This document shows positions 1 to 9,180 of a stretch of 64,000 nt of DNA, in pieces (position 1 is the stretch's first letter; the number at the start of each line of letters is the position of its first letter). The position numbers and the translations under genes were made by a program. The notes under the pieces were generated by a model. That model was not told the origin of the DNA. It saw only the letters and a list, made by a program, of their open reading frames with translations, and searched no databases. This stretch comes from Neobacillus niacini (GTDB taxonomy: Bacteria > Bacillota > Bacilli > Bacillales > Cytobacillaceae): the NCBI RefSeq assembly GCF_000759675.1, contig NZ_BAWM01000020.1, positions 233,138 to 297,137 on the forward strand, given 5' to 3'.

Positions 1-1205
1 GAAGTATTTCCTAATGCGATCTTTATGGCTTCTAAGCGTAGTCCTTGACCTTCGGTTCCGCTCATTTCCCCGTTTGTTACAGAATTTAACCAACCGTGAT
101 TCTCAACATATGTTGAATAAACTATAGATGGTTCCGTTGTAAGAAAGGGTGTATCTGTTGATCCAGGAGGTTGACTACCTTTTGAAACTAATCTAACTTC
201 AATTGCCTCCAATTGTTTGGATAGGCCCTCTGTACCTGCTGATTCACCATTTTTTGCCCAACCTAGCCAACCAAAAGTTTCGGAGTGAACTCGATAATAA
301 ACATCGTACTGGTTAGCCATTTCTCCTGTTAATTTCATTTGAATAGCTTCGGCTTGTTTTATTTGCCCAGTTGTCCCACTAATTTGACCATCAGACACAT
401 TATCCATCCAACCTAATTCTTGGACATGTGTCTTGTATGAAATACCACCTGAAACTGGAGCATTTTTCAACCAAATCCGGACTGCCTCTACGTGTAATGC
501 ATTTCCAACCGTTCCACTTAATGCCCCATCAGATACTTCCTGTAACCAACCAATATTTTGGACGTGAGTCGTATAATAAATGGAGGGAGGTGGAGCGGAC
601 ACTTGTGCAGATGTTGTCACCCGTGCAGATGTAGACTCTTGTAATATACTATTTTTTTCTAATGGTAAATTCGCTTGTTCTATACTAGTACTTAGAAGTT
701 CCACATCTCCAGATTTAATAATACCTTCTCGATTTCCTACTGTAATAGAATAATATTCATTATCCATTTTCGTTATCGAGTAATGTACTTCTGGAGCAAT
801 TTTTAGGATAGGAGTTGTAAAAGTACTATCCGCATACACTTCTGTTGGATTGTGAGTAAAAAATTTCTCCGAGGTAACTCCTGTTTCAGTTCCAACTACA
901 GTAAATGTAATGTTTTCAGGAGCGACAATTTTTGTCGATTTCTCTTGAATATAGACCAAATTTCCATCCCACTGAAAGTATACTTTGCCATCCTGAATTG
1001 TTTCGACACTTAATTGAGTAGCAGGATTTATTTCTCCGACTATTTTTTGATCTTTATCGAATATGTCCGCCCTTTCAATTAATTCGACATATTCAGCATG
1101 AATGACATCAGAACTATTCTCCTGCGCGAATGCTAGATTAGGAGAATAAAGTGATGACATTACTAGACAAAAAATAATAAAAACTATGAACTTTTTTATA
1201 AACAC
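1..1205 (-). CDS. ChW-repeat surface protein, C-terminus cut by window edge
   Basis: The reading frame stays open from a GTG start at 1205 down to the window edge, so the C-terminus is missing. The GTG is preceded by an AGGAGGGG ribosome site about 10 nt upstream. Residues 1-27 form a signal peptide (KK, hydrophobic core, then AFAQ). After a domain of about 170 residues without a recognised fold come at least four ChW (clostridial hydrophobic W) repeats, each with a GW..(V/A).(N/D)G..(S/A)GT.G......A(I/V) core. These presumably bind the cell wall or form a surface scaffold; the function of the missing part is unknown. It is a paralogue of the neighbouring ChW autolysin, with the same A-B-C repeat order. 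Confidence 0.85.
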   Translation of the reverse strand, partial: MFIKKFIVFIIFCLVMSSLYSPNLAFAQENSSDVIHAEYVELIERADIFDKDQKIVGEINPATQLSVETIQDGKVYFQWDGNLVYIQEKSTKIVAPENITFTVVGTETGVTSEKFFTHNPTEVYADSTFTTPILKIAPEVHYSITKMDNEYYSITVGNREGIIKSGDVELLSTSIEQANLPLEKNSILQESTSARVTTSAQVSAPPPSIYYTTHVQNIGWLQEVSDGALSGTVGNALHVEAVRIWLKNAPVSGGISYKTHVQELGWMDNVSDGQISGTTGQIKQAEAIQMKLTGEMANQYDVYYRVHSETFGWLGWAKNGESAGTEGLSKQLEAIEVRLVSKGSQPPGSTDTPFLTTEPSIVYSTYVENHGWLNSVTNGEMSGTEGQGLRLEAIKIALGNT

Positions 1206-1349
1206 AACAAGATTTCCCCTCCTTCTCAAATATTATATAATTTTTTTGTATATTTTTGGCTAGTAATCTAAAAAAATTGTTGAAAAATGTTAATAATAAT
1301 AATAAAAACTATTAGTTTTATACAAAATGAGATTTATGTATAACGAAAA

Positions 1350-1382
1350 CTGCCCTCAAAAGTCTTTTACTTTTGAGGGCAG
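1350..1382 (-). terminator. Terminator of the ChW glucosaminidase gene
   Basis: A 13-bp perfect stem (ctgccctcaaaag / cttttgagggcag) with a 7-nt loop lies 21 nt past the stop codon of the autolysin gene. On the minus strand it is followed by the T-containing tract gttttcgttat. Confidence 0.8.
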
Positions 1383-1403
1383 CCCATTTCAAAATCTATT
1401 ATT

Positions 1404-3977
1404 TTATTTATATTTCGGTATTTCTAAGTAAACAGTATACGGTTGTATTTTGTATACTTCATACATAGTGTTAACTTGTTTAAATGCCCAGCCAATATCA
1501 GTTGCATATTGATGTCCAGCAAAACGCTTAGTTGCCATTACTTCTGGGTTCCAACGCATTTCATAGATTGTATTTTGGACCACTTTATAGCCGTTATTGC
1601 CGTTTGTATAACCATCATCAATATAGGCAGCACCACCTACGATTGCATCGTATGGAGTAAACCAACCTTTTTCATAAGCAGTTTTAGCTCCGCATTCATC
1701 CGGACATTGATCAAAAGCTCCTACACCATACATGTTATAAACAGTTCTACCATTATAAGTTATTCCTTTTGCAAGGGTGGAAGTACCCTGTCCTGTTTCC
1801 AATAATGTGTGAGCCATTAAATATACTTCATTTATTCCATATTTATTTCCTGCATCGATGAATGCTTGTCCCTGTCCAACTAATATACCTTTACCTACAA
1901 GGAATTGATTCAAAGCTTCTTTTGAAACTCCACTTGTTTTAGTCAGGTCCATGAATTGAAATTTTTGCTTCTCATCATTAATAAATTTAGTCGGGTCCAA
2001 ATAAGATAGGACATCTGAGGAGGTTGCATTACGCCAATCACCAATGCTTACGCGATACCAACCACTAGTATCTTCTTCTAAAATCGTTAATAGGGTATCT
2101 TTCATGACTGTAGCGTAAATTTGACTGCCTGCATTCTTTTCTGCCCTGATATTAAGGTAATCGACATTTGCTTGACCCACTCTCAAATTAGCGGTGGCAA
2201 GAGAACTATGCACGTATAAAATATTTCCTTTGTATTCAATTTTATACCATTTTGTACTACCTGAAACATTTTCCCCTGAAACATTATTATCCAATACTTT
2301 AAATAATGTTCCTTTTCCAACGTTAACCTGGAGAGTACCACTTGTACTTGGTGAAGTTCTAAGGTTTACACTGCTTCCAGTAATCGAACCACCATTAAAT
2401 ACAGTAATGAATTGATAGCTTACATAAGCCGGAGCATTTCTATATTTATCAGTTTGTGGAGTGACCTTCATTTGCATATTTAATGCATCATTTAACGTGA
2501 TGTTATAGTAATTTGTTAAATCAGCCTGAATAAATGGTTTTGTTAGCGGTCCCGGTGCGGCTCCACCTTTTGTCACTAGAACAATCTCTATTGCTTCCAA
2601 TCGCTTTGAAAGTCCTTCTGTACCTGCAGATTCCCCATTTTTAGCCCAGTCTAGCCAACCAAATTCTTCTGCGTGGACACGGTAATAAATATCGTAATAT
2701 TGCCCCATTTCACCAGTCAAATTTATTTGGATAGCTTCTAAACGTTTACTTTCACCAGATGTTCCAGATAATGCCCCATCCGAGACATTATTTACCCAGC
2801 CATAATCTTGAACGTGTGTCTTGTAAGAAACACCCCCAGAATAAGGAGAATTTTTCAATGCGATCTTTATGGCTTCCATTCGTTTTGCTTGGCCTTCTGT
2901 TCCTGACATTTGACCATTAGATACGCCTGCCAACCAACCGTAATCTTGAACATGGGTAGAATAGTCAACAGATGGATCAATAATTAATGGGTTATTTGTA
3001 GAACCTGGTGCAGCTCCACCTTTTTCCACTAAAACAATCTCTATTGCTTCCAACCGTTTTGCAAGCCCTTGTGTACCAGCAGAATTCCCATTTTTAGCCC
3101 AATCTAGCCAGCCATATTCTTCTGCGTGTACTCGATAATAAATATCATAATGTTGTTCCATTTCACCAGTTAAATTTATTTGGATAGCCTCTAAACGTTT
3201 AAGTTCACCAGATGTTCCTGAAACTGCTCCATTTGATACGTTATTTAACCACCCATAATCCTGAACATGGGTCTTGTAGGTAATATCTCCCGGATAGGGA
3301 GCATTATCTAATGAAATCTTTATGGCTTCCATTCGTTTTGCTTGACCTTCTGTACCGGACATTTCTCCATTCGATACACCCTCTAACCATCCATAATCTT
3401 GGACATGAGTTGTGTATTTAACAGAAGGGGTATCTATTTGCACAGACTCTAAAGGATCTCCGTTAGAGTTTTCCTCGCTACCAATCAAATTGTCTTTAGA
3501 AGAAATGACTTCTCCAGAAGAATCTATCTCAGTCCCACTTTTTTCTTCAGTAATTTGCTCCATAGTCTCTTTAGGATCTACTTTTTCAACTAGGTATGAG
3601 TCAGACTCAGCTAATTTAATTTGTATACTTTCTTTTTCCGATACAGAAAATACATTTAGTTCATTGTTAGCATCAATCTTGATGTCATCTATTTGAATTG
3701 AAGAATCATTTTGGATTTCAATTTTACCATTTACAGATGACTTTGAATCGTCTGTCCATCCAGTTAATATCAATTTTACTTTTTCATTAACTACTATTGT
3801 ATGTTTTCCACCATTATAGTAAATAATATAATAACCAGAATTTTCTCCAATATCCCCTATTGCCGAACTATCTATAGTATAGGAATTAACTCCATCTGCT
3901 GCGTATGCAATACTTCGATCTGAAAGAATGGTAGAACCGACAAAAAGCATACCTATTAAAACTATTTTCCCCCGCAT
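1404..3977 (-). CDS. Secreted N-acetylglucosaminidase with six ChW repeats and SH3 domains
   Basis: An 857-residue secreted cell-wall hydrolase. Visible in order: signal peptide ending near residue 27 (SIAYA-A); an N-terminal region of about 160 residues; six ChW repeats at about 190-505 arranged as two tandem A-B-C triads separated by a GGAAPG linker; two SH3b-like modules at about 545-690 (VNLRTSPS and LNIRAEKN); and a C-terminal GH73/LytG-type glucosaminidase domain. The likely catalytic glutamate is E727 in HTLLETGQGTS, and YNMYGVGAFD is also typical. Such enzymes cleave the GlcNAc-MurNAc glycan bond of peptidoglycan. Two cysteines (FDQCPDECG) may form a disulfide. Six ChW repeats on a GH73 enzyme is unusual for a Bacillus. 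It is probably monocistronic. Confidence 0.9.
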   Translation of the reverse strand: MRGKIVLIGMLFVGSTILSDRSIAYAADGVNSYTIDSSAIGDIGENSGYYIIYYNGGKHTIVVNEKVKLILTGWTDDSKSSVNGKIEIQNDSSIQIDDIKIDANNELNVFSVSEKESIQIKLAESDSYLVEKVDPKETMEQITEEKSGTEIDSSGEVISSKDNLIGSEENSNGDPLESVQIDTPSVKYTTHVQDYGWLEGVSNGEMSGTEGQAKRMEAIKISLDNAPYPGDITYKTHVQDYGWLNNVSNGAVSGTSGELKRLEAIQINLTGEMEQHYDIYYRVHAEEYGWLDWAKNGNSAGTQGLAKRLEAIEIVLVEKGGAAPGSTNNPLIIDPSVDYSTHVQDYGWLAGVSNGQMSGTEGQAKRMEAIKIALKNSPYSGGVSYKTHVQDYGWVNNVSDGALSGTSGESKRLEAIQINLTGEMGQYYDIYYRVHAEEFGWLDWAKNGESAGTEGLSKRLEAIEIVLVTKGGAAPGPLTKPFIQADLTNYYNITLNDALNMQMKVTPQTDKYRNAPAYVSYQFITVFNGGSITGSSVNLRTSPSTSGTLQVNVGKGTLFKVLDNNVSGENVSGSTKWYKIEYKGNILYVHSSLATANLRVGQANVDYLNIRAEKNAGSQIYATVMKDTLLTILEEDTSGWYRVSIGDWRNATSSDVLSYLDPTKFINDEKQKFQFMDLTKTSGVSKEALNQFLVGKGILVGQGQAFIDAGNKYGINEVYLMAHTLLETGQGTSTLAKGITYNGRTVYNMYGVGAFDQCPDECGAKTAYEKGWFTPYDAIVGGAAYIDDGYTNGNNGYKVVQNTIYEMRWNPEVMATKRFAGHQYATDIGWAFKQVNTMYEVYKIQPYTVYLEIPKYK

Positions 3978-4628
3978 GTATCATACTCCCATATTAGTTT
4001 ATAGTATACAAAAACTCTTATTATGACTTAAAACGACAATCTTCATATATTAAGACTATTAGACTAGCGTAAAAAAAAACATGCTAAAATCAATGACTCT
4101 AGCACTATACGAAGTATAATAACATGGTTAGACATTCTTTTGTAATAAAATAACAATATTTGTAATTAGTAGTTTTCACCAGTTAACATAGTTGACAATA
4201 ATTTGTATTTTCTAAAAATTTTATACAAACCTTTTACTTTCATGAACACAATAATAAATATCATTTATTACAATAAAGCTCACAATTTTTCACAAAAAAT
4301 AAATAACTCCCTTGATGGACTGAAGATCTAATGACAAAAAAATGTAGATTTCTACATTTTAATGTCAAAATTTGCCGATAATGGTAAAATAGAGGTTAAT
4401 AACAAAGAATTTTGTTAAGACCAATATTTTTGAAATAGTAACCTATATTTTTCTTTTTGGGGAAATAAAATGCTTCTTATCATATTTAATAGGACATGAT
4501 ATTATAGTATAGTTATGGACATTGAGGAAAAATAAAAAGTGCTGTAACATTTTTTGTCGAAACACGTCTATATATCGATCGGCATTTATTACTTTATTAT
4601 AGTTATTCTTAAGGAGGAAATTTCTAAT
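3978..4628. promoter_or_regulatory. Divergent intergenic region with a long inverted repeat at 4332-4367
   Basis: This AT-rich gap separates the divergent autolysin and LCP genes and must hold both promoters; I cannot assign -35/-10 boxes with confidence. The clearest element is at 4332-4367: TGACA at the outside, then AAAATGTAGA-TT-TCTACATTTT, then TGTCA, that is a 10-bp perfect inner inverted repeat and 5-bp outer arms. It looks like an operator, or a hairpin in the LCP leader. Two weaker AT-rich inverted repeats lie near 4108-4120 and 4253-4270. No gene was found here. Confidence 0.5.
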
Positions 4629-5561
4629 ATGGCTTCAAGAGCAAATAAGAAAAAGAAAAAACGCAAATGGTTACGAGTCTTAATGTTTACCTTTGCTTTA
4701 TTGATACTTGGGGTAGGTGCTTATGCATACTCAGTTTATAACTCCCTAACAACGGCAGTGGATACTATGCACTCACCACTTGAAAGGGAGAAGTCAGAAA
4801 AGAGAACAGAAGATATTTCACTCACAAAAGCTGAGCCATTTTCAGTGGCATTGTTGGGTGTCGATCAAAGACCCGGAGATAAAGGACGGTCCGATACAAT
4901 GATCGTACTTGCTGTTAACCCGAATACAAACTCTGTTAAAATGTTAAGTATTCCTCGAGATACCAGGACAGAAATTGTTGGTAAAGGAACAGTTGATAAA
5001 ATAAACCACGCCTATGCATTTGGAGGAGTGGAAATGTCCCTAGCTACCATTGAAAACCTTTTAGATATTCCGATTGATTACTATGTTCAAATTAACATGG
5101 AAGGTTTTAAAGATATTGTTGATTCAGTAGGTGGCGTAACAGTACAAAATGATTTAGACTTCACCTATGAAGGTACACACTTCTCTAAAGGAGAATTACT
5201 ATTAAATGGGGAAAAGGCATTGAAGTATTCAAGGATGCGCTATGAAGACCCAAGAGGTGACTTTGGCAGACAGCAGCGCCAACGCCAGATTATTCAAGCT
5301 GTTATTAATGAGGGAGCAAGCTTAAGTTCTTTGACTAACTACGGTGACATATTCGCAGCTTTAGGTAACAATGTAAAAACAAACTTAACCTTTAATGAAA
5401 TGGTAACGATACAGAGCAAATATAGAAATGCTAGCAAATCAATTGAGCAGATTCAAGTAAATGCTCAAGGTACTATGATAAGTGGGGTTTCATATCAGGT
5501 AATATCTGAAGAAGAGAAGGCAAAGATACAGCAAGCCCTAAAGGACCAATTAGAAATATAA
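4629..5561 (+). CDS. LytR-CpsA-Psr (LCP) family wall polymer ligase
   Basis: A 310-residue LCP protein. The ATG at 4629 is chosen over the upstream in-frame ATG at 4554 because AAGGAGGA lies 10 nt before it and the first codons give a basic stretch (KKKKKRK) followed by one membrane segment. The extracellular LCP domain shows the family signatures: LLGVDQR, RSDTMIVLAV, IPRDTR, KINHAYAFGG and the arginine-rich YSRMRYEDPRGDFGRQQRQ. LCP enzymes transfer undecaprenyl-phosphate-linked polymers (teichoic acids, capsule) onto peptidoglycan. Proximity to the polysaccharide operon, galU and mnaA fits that role. Which polymer it attaches cannot be read from the sequence. Confidence 0.93.
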   Translation: MASRANKKKKKRKWLRVLMFTFALLILGVGAYAYSVYNSLTTAVDTMHSPLEREKSEKRTEDISLTKAEPFSVALLGVDQRPGDKGRSDTMIVLAVNPNTNSVKMLSIPRDTRTEIVGKGTVDKINHAYAFGGVEMSLATIENLLDIPIDYYVQINMEGFKDIVDSVGGVTVQNDLDFTYEGTHFSKGELLLNGEKALKYSRMRYEDPRGDFGRQQRQRQIIQAVINEGASLSSLTNYGDIFAALGNNVKTNLTFNEMVTIQSKYRNASKSIEQIQVNAQGTMISGVSYQVISEEEKAKIQQALKDQLEI

Positions 5562-5564
5562 TTT

Positions 5565-5596
5565 TAAGGGCTGTAAAGTAATCTTTACAGCCCTTA
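5565..5596 (+). terminator. Terminator of the LCP gene
   Basis: A 14-bp perfect stem, taagggctgtaaag / ctttacagccctta, with loop taat starts 3 nt after the stop codon. It is followed by an A/T-rich tract. Confidence 0.85.
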
Positions 5597-5715
5597 AATA
5601 TTATATTTAGTTATACACGAAATTATAAATTAACTGCTGCCAATGCATTTATTAGAACATTGGCTGTCTAATTATATCTCTTTGAAATGCTTTCAGAAAT
5701 TTGATTATACTTTTT

Positions 5716-6060
5716 TTAGATTGCTTCCCTATCTATTTCGGAAGAATATTTCCTCAGTATATATTGTTTAAGAGCAATACTCATGCGATAACCCGCCATA
5801 AAAAAGCTAATGCAAAGCCAATAAATCCATCTTTGTAGCCTTTATGTTTTATGTATAGATAGTGAAATTCTTTAAAAACACAATAAATTATTCTTGATGT
5901 AGAAGGCTGGTCATTATTTTAAAATATAATTTAGCTTCTATGATCCCGAGAGATCCCAGATTTTCCTCATACCCAATAATTCCCAAAAAATTTTATCCCA
6001 TACTGATCTTATAACATCTCTAAAGAACCGTCTTGACTGTTATTATCGGCAACTAAAATT
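5716..6060 (-). pseudogene. Decayed family-2 glycosyltransferase remnant
   Basis: The minus strand downstream of the last intact sugar gene still encodes pieces of a GT2 enzyme in broken frames. Near 6014-6058 the N-terminal strand reads ILVADNNSQDGSLEML and then a stop. Near 5780-5912 there is SRIIYCVFKEFHYLYIKH followed by GYKDGFIGFALAF. In the next frame the end reads MAGYRMSIALKQYI, with a stop at 5716-5718. The DNNSxDGS box and the GYKDGFIGF C-terminal helix are recognisable GT2 features. The middle is deleted and there are at least three interruptions. It was presumably the last gene of the exopolysaccharide operon. Confidence 0.7.
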
Positions 6061-6137
6061 TCTTATTAATACCAATAATTTATCATTATTTCTTTAAATA
6101 AGTACAAACCTATTCCTGTAACAAAGTAAATCAGGAA

Positions 6138-7265
6138 CTATTTATTATAAGCAGCCAGATTTTCGTTAGATAAATTCATATAACTTTTTGCAACTTCGTC
6201 CCAATTATAATGTTCGTAAACTCTTTCTTTCATCATTTGACCCATATCAGGTTGATCAATTATCTTATTAAAATCCTCTTTTAAACTTTCTACTCTAAAA
6301 TATGTGCCAGTATCCCCTAAAACCTCACGGCTAAATGGACCTTCAATGGCCATAACTCTTTTACAGCTAGCCATTGCTTCTAAAAGTGCAGGATTGGTAC
6401 CACCCACGGAATTACCATGTACATAACAGAAACAATTTTCTCGAAGAGCAGTTAAGGTATCTTTATCATAAATAGCATTTAATACTTGAATTCCTTTAGA
6501 ATTGCCCATCTCTTTAATTTGCAAAGCATAAGGTGTCTCATCCTTATACCCTACTAAAACAAATTCAAAACCTTGTTCTGCCAGACCAGATTGATGAAAG
6601 CCATTAAGTATTGCTAACGGTAAATTGTCGGGTTCGAAACGAGTAATTTGAAGAAAATATTTTTTGGAATATAGATTATGCTTTTTCAGAATGTCCTCCG
6701 TTTTTACATCACTCAATTTATTAATAGTTGGAGCACCATAAGGAATAAAGCTTGTTTTTTTAAAAAACGTTTTTCGGTAATAATTTTGAATTGACACTGA
6801 GTCAGAAATGAGATTTCTACACAATAAACTAATTAAAAAGGAAGAGATAAAATAATATGCTTTGAAAGGGAGTGACCACTTTTCCCTTCTCCATTCAAGT
6901 CCATCTGTATTAATTGACATTGGGAGAAAAGAAAATAATGTTAAGAAAATCCCTGGAAAATTTGCGTTATTAAACCAAAAAATATAATCATACTTTTTTC
7001 TATTCTTTAAGATAATACTCGCTGTTTGGATGGAAGAAACAAATGTATCCAGCTTCCTTATCTCGCTGCCTTTAACATATACTAATTTCCTACCTTCATA
7101 TGAATCGAGTTGTTCTTTTGTCCCTGAAAGCCTTGTAAATACTTCACACTCATATCCCTGGTCTACAAACCGTTTAGATATTTCGTCGACCGCAGTTTCA
7201 AAACCTCCATAATTTGCAGGAAGTCCTCTTGTGCCGCAAAAGGCAATAGTTTTTTTCTGTTCCAT
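6138..7265 (-). CDS. Glycosyltransferase with DUF1972 domain (rhamnosyltransferase-like)
   Basis: A 375-residue GT-B enzyme. The N-terminus (CGTRGLPANYGGFETAVDEI) is the DUF1972 signature seen in rhamnosyltransferases such as pneumococcal Cps2T. The C-terminal half has the GT4 nucleotide-sugar end GGTNPALLEAMASC. It probably adds one sugar to the lipid-linked repeat unit on the cytoplasmic face; the donor (dTDP-rhamnose in known members) is not proven. AGGAGAG precedes the ATG. It is the last intact gene of the polysaccharide operon, 14 nt from its neighbour, and the decayed GT2 gene lies beyond it. Confidence 0.88.
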   Translation of the reverse strand: MEQKKTIAFCGTRGLPANYGGFETAVDEISKRFVDQGYECEVFTRLSGTKEQLDSYEGRKLVYVKGSEIRKLDTFVSSIQTASIILKNRKKYDYIFWFNNANFPGIFLTLFSFLPMSINTDGLEWRREKWSLPFKAYYFISSFLISLLCRNLISDSVSIQNYYRKTFFKKTSFIPYGAPTINKLSDVKTEDILKKHNLYSKKYFLQITRFEPDNLPLAILNGFHQSGLAEQGFEFVLVGYKDETPYALQIKEMGNSKGIQVLNAIYDKDTLTALRENCFCYVHGNSVGGTNPALLEAMASCKRVMAIEGPFSREVLGDTGTYFRVESLKEDFNKIIDQPDMGQMMKERVYEHYNWDEVAKSYMNLSNENLAAYNK

Positions 7266-7279
7266 TTGACTCTCCTAAA

Positions 7280-8479
7280 CTAAATAATGTTATCTTCTCT
7301 TTTTATTATCGTTCTATATAGTTGAGAAAATTCTTCAAAGAATCTCCTTTTGGAAAAATACTGCACAGCCCTTTTTCTCCCATTGTCCCCCATCCTCTTA
7401 ACTTCCATGGGGTTCCTTAAAAGATATGTAATTTTATTCGCTAAATCTTCTTTATCATTTACCTTAATAAGAAAACCTGTTTCTTCATTTTTCACCATCT
7501 CGACAGCACCACCGTGTCCATTTGCAATTACAGGGACACCGGTGGCCATCGCCTCTAACACAACGGTTGGCAGGGGATCAGGTTCTATGGATGGGAGAAT
7601 AAATACATCAAAATATCGATGTACATTTTCAGGATCAGGTTGAAAATCAAGTACGGTGACTCTTTTTTCTAGACCTTTTAGTTTGATTTCCTCTAACAGT
7701 TTTTCTTTATAGAATGTTTCATTTTCAAACACTCCACCAACAAATAAACAGTGGCTGTCTTCAACTTGATTGAGAACTTCTTCTGTAGCTTCTAAAAGAA
7801 ATAATTGGCCTTTCCATCTATTAATCCTGCCAATCATTCCAAATATTTTAATATTGCTATCTAAACCTAACTTTGTTTGACCGATGTTTTGTTGCTCACT
7901 TGGTGAAAATTTATTTGTGTCAATACCGTTATAAATAACATCAGTTTTTGCTGATAATTTTGGTTGTCCATTTGCAAAATGTTTTTTTACTGCTTCTGAA
8001 ACTGTTACAATCTTATCACTATATAGGGATGCCAAATTACCTAATAGTTTATTTAGAAAAGCAGGTTTAATAATAATTTCATGTACATGCCAAACATGTG
8101 GAATTTTTGCCTGCTTTGCTGCAAATAATCCAGGCAGGACAGCCAATGTGTTGGAATGTATCAAATTAATATTTTTAGCTTTTATGATTTGTTTTATCTT
8201 TTTGATGTAAACAATTAATTGAGAAAAATAGGAGTAAATACCTGGTACCGTAAAATATTTCCTACGCAAGACAGGGAAGGGTAAAACTTGAACTTCAATT
8301 CCTAATTTCTCAAACTCAGCTACAAGCGGTCCTTCGTTAGGAAGGATGACTAGCGGTTTCCAATTATGTTCATTCATACCATTTACCAGTTCTAAAAGAA
8401 TCCTATCGGCACCATATAATTCTGCGCCAGCATGAATGTATAAAAGATTGTTGTTATTACTATTTAAATTATGTTGCAT
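7280..8479 (-). CDS. Glycosyltransferase family 4
   Basis: A 399-residue group-1 glycosyltransferase. The N-terminal acceptor fold carries ILLELVNGMNEHNW and HVWHVHE. The C-terminal donor domain shows GRINRWKGQLFLLEA and PDPLPTVVLEAMATGVPV, with the E-x7-E region of GT4. It adds a sugar during repeat-unit assembly; substrate unknown. AAAGGAT precedes the ATG. It sits in a continuous minus-strand operon between an acetyltransferase and the DUF1972 enzyme. Confidence 0.9.
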   Translation of the reverse strand: MQHNLNSNNNNLLYIHAGAELYGADRILLELVNGMNEHNWKPLVILPNEGPLVAEFEKLGIEVQVLPFPVLRRKYFTVPGIYSYFSQLIVYIKKIKQIIKAKNINLIHSNTLAVLPGLFAAKQAKIPHVWHVHEIIIKPAFLNKLLGNLASLYSDKIVTVSEAVKKHFANGQPKLSAKTDVIYNGIDTNKFSPSEQQNIGQTKLGLDSNIKIFGMIGRINRWKGQLFLLEATEEVLNQVEDSHCLFVGGVFENETFYKEKLLEEIKLKGLEKRVTVLDFQPDPENVHRYFDVFILPSIEPDPLPTVVLEAMATGVPVIANGHGGAVEMVKNEETGFLIKVNDKEDLANKITYLLRNPMEVKRMGDNGRKRAVQYFSKRRFFEEFSQLYRTIIKREDNII

Positions 8480-8510
8480 GATATTATCCTTTCTAAGAAA
8501 GGGACAGCTT

Positions 8511-9164
8511 TTAACTATCCATACGGTTTTTTATTATTCTTGCCGGTACTCCACCAACAATTGAGTATGCCGGGATATCCTTTGTAACAACGGCTCCTGC
8601 TGCTATAATACTGCCTTTTCCTATTGTTACTCCATCTAGTACCGTAGATTGAGTACCTATCCAGCAATCATCTTCAATCTTAATCCCTTTTCTATTTACA
8701 CCCTGTTCCTTCATTGGAATATTTGGATCTGCAAAGTTATGGTTCTCTGCGATTAAATTTACAGAAGGTCCGATCATAACATTCTTTCCAATGTCAATAA
8801 AACCAGCACAGCCGATATAGTTCATTGCTCCAATACTTGAACCGTCACCTATTTTTAAACCTTCTCCGAATTCACCTAAGTAATAACCGGAGGGGCGGAT
8901 CATAGCTCCCCTTCCTATTGTTACACTGTTTCCAATTTCAATTCCTTTTAAGGATTTCCCTTGTAATTCAGAGTTATCTTCTATTTTAAAATTTTTTCCA
9001 ATTTTTATATAACGAGGATTTCTTATATCTACATTTTTCCCAATTAACATAATTCGTGTTGTTGAATGTACAAAAAAAGATAAAATAAAACCTCTAATTA
9101 GTTTCATAAAGGTGGTTAGTGTGTCCATTCTCTTAATAATTTGTATGATCTTTTTTATTTTCAA
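8511..9164 (-). CDS. Left-handed beta-helix O-acetyltransferase
   Basis: A 217-residue hexapeptide-repeat acyltransferase of the WbbJ/NodL type. Imperfect [LIV]-G-x4 hexapeptides run from about residue 45 to 205 ([48 protein letters not shown]). The ending VGGVPARII is typical of the family. It probably O-acetylates a sugar of the polysaccharide using acetyl-CoA; HNF may hold the catalytic histidine. The start is TTG with AAAGGGG upstream. Confidence 0.88.
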   Translation of the reverse strand: MKIKKIIQIIKRMDTLTTFMKLIRGFILSFFVHSTTRIMLIGKNVDIRNPRYIKIGKNFKIEDNSELQGKSLKGIEIGNSVTIGRGAMIRPSGYYLGEFGEGLKIGDGSSIGAMNYIGCAGFIDIGKNVMIGPSVNLIAENHNFADPNIPMKEQGVNRKGIKIEDDCWIGTQSTVLDGVTIGKGSIIAAGAVVTKDIPAYSIVGGVPARIIKNRMDS

Positions 9165-9180
9165 TTTCGGTTTTACCCCT

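Noticed and set aside
3412-3696. Plus-strand ORF opposite the ChW autolysin, and other long antisense frames (for example 35737-36078 and 60778-61236)
   Set aside because: These are shadows of strongly supported genes on the other strand; none has a ribosome site and recognisable domain.
4108-4121. Sequence resembling half a loxP site (TATACGAAGTATAA)
   Set aside because: It is only a short AT-rich inverted repeat (TATAC-gaa-GTATA) without the second arm or spacer of a recombination site and no recombinase nearby.
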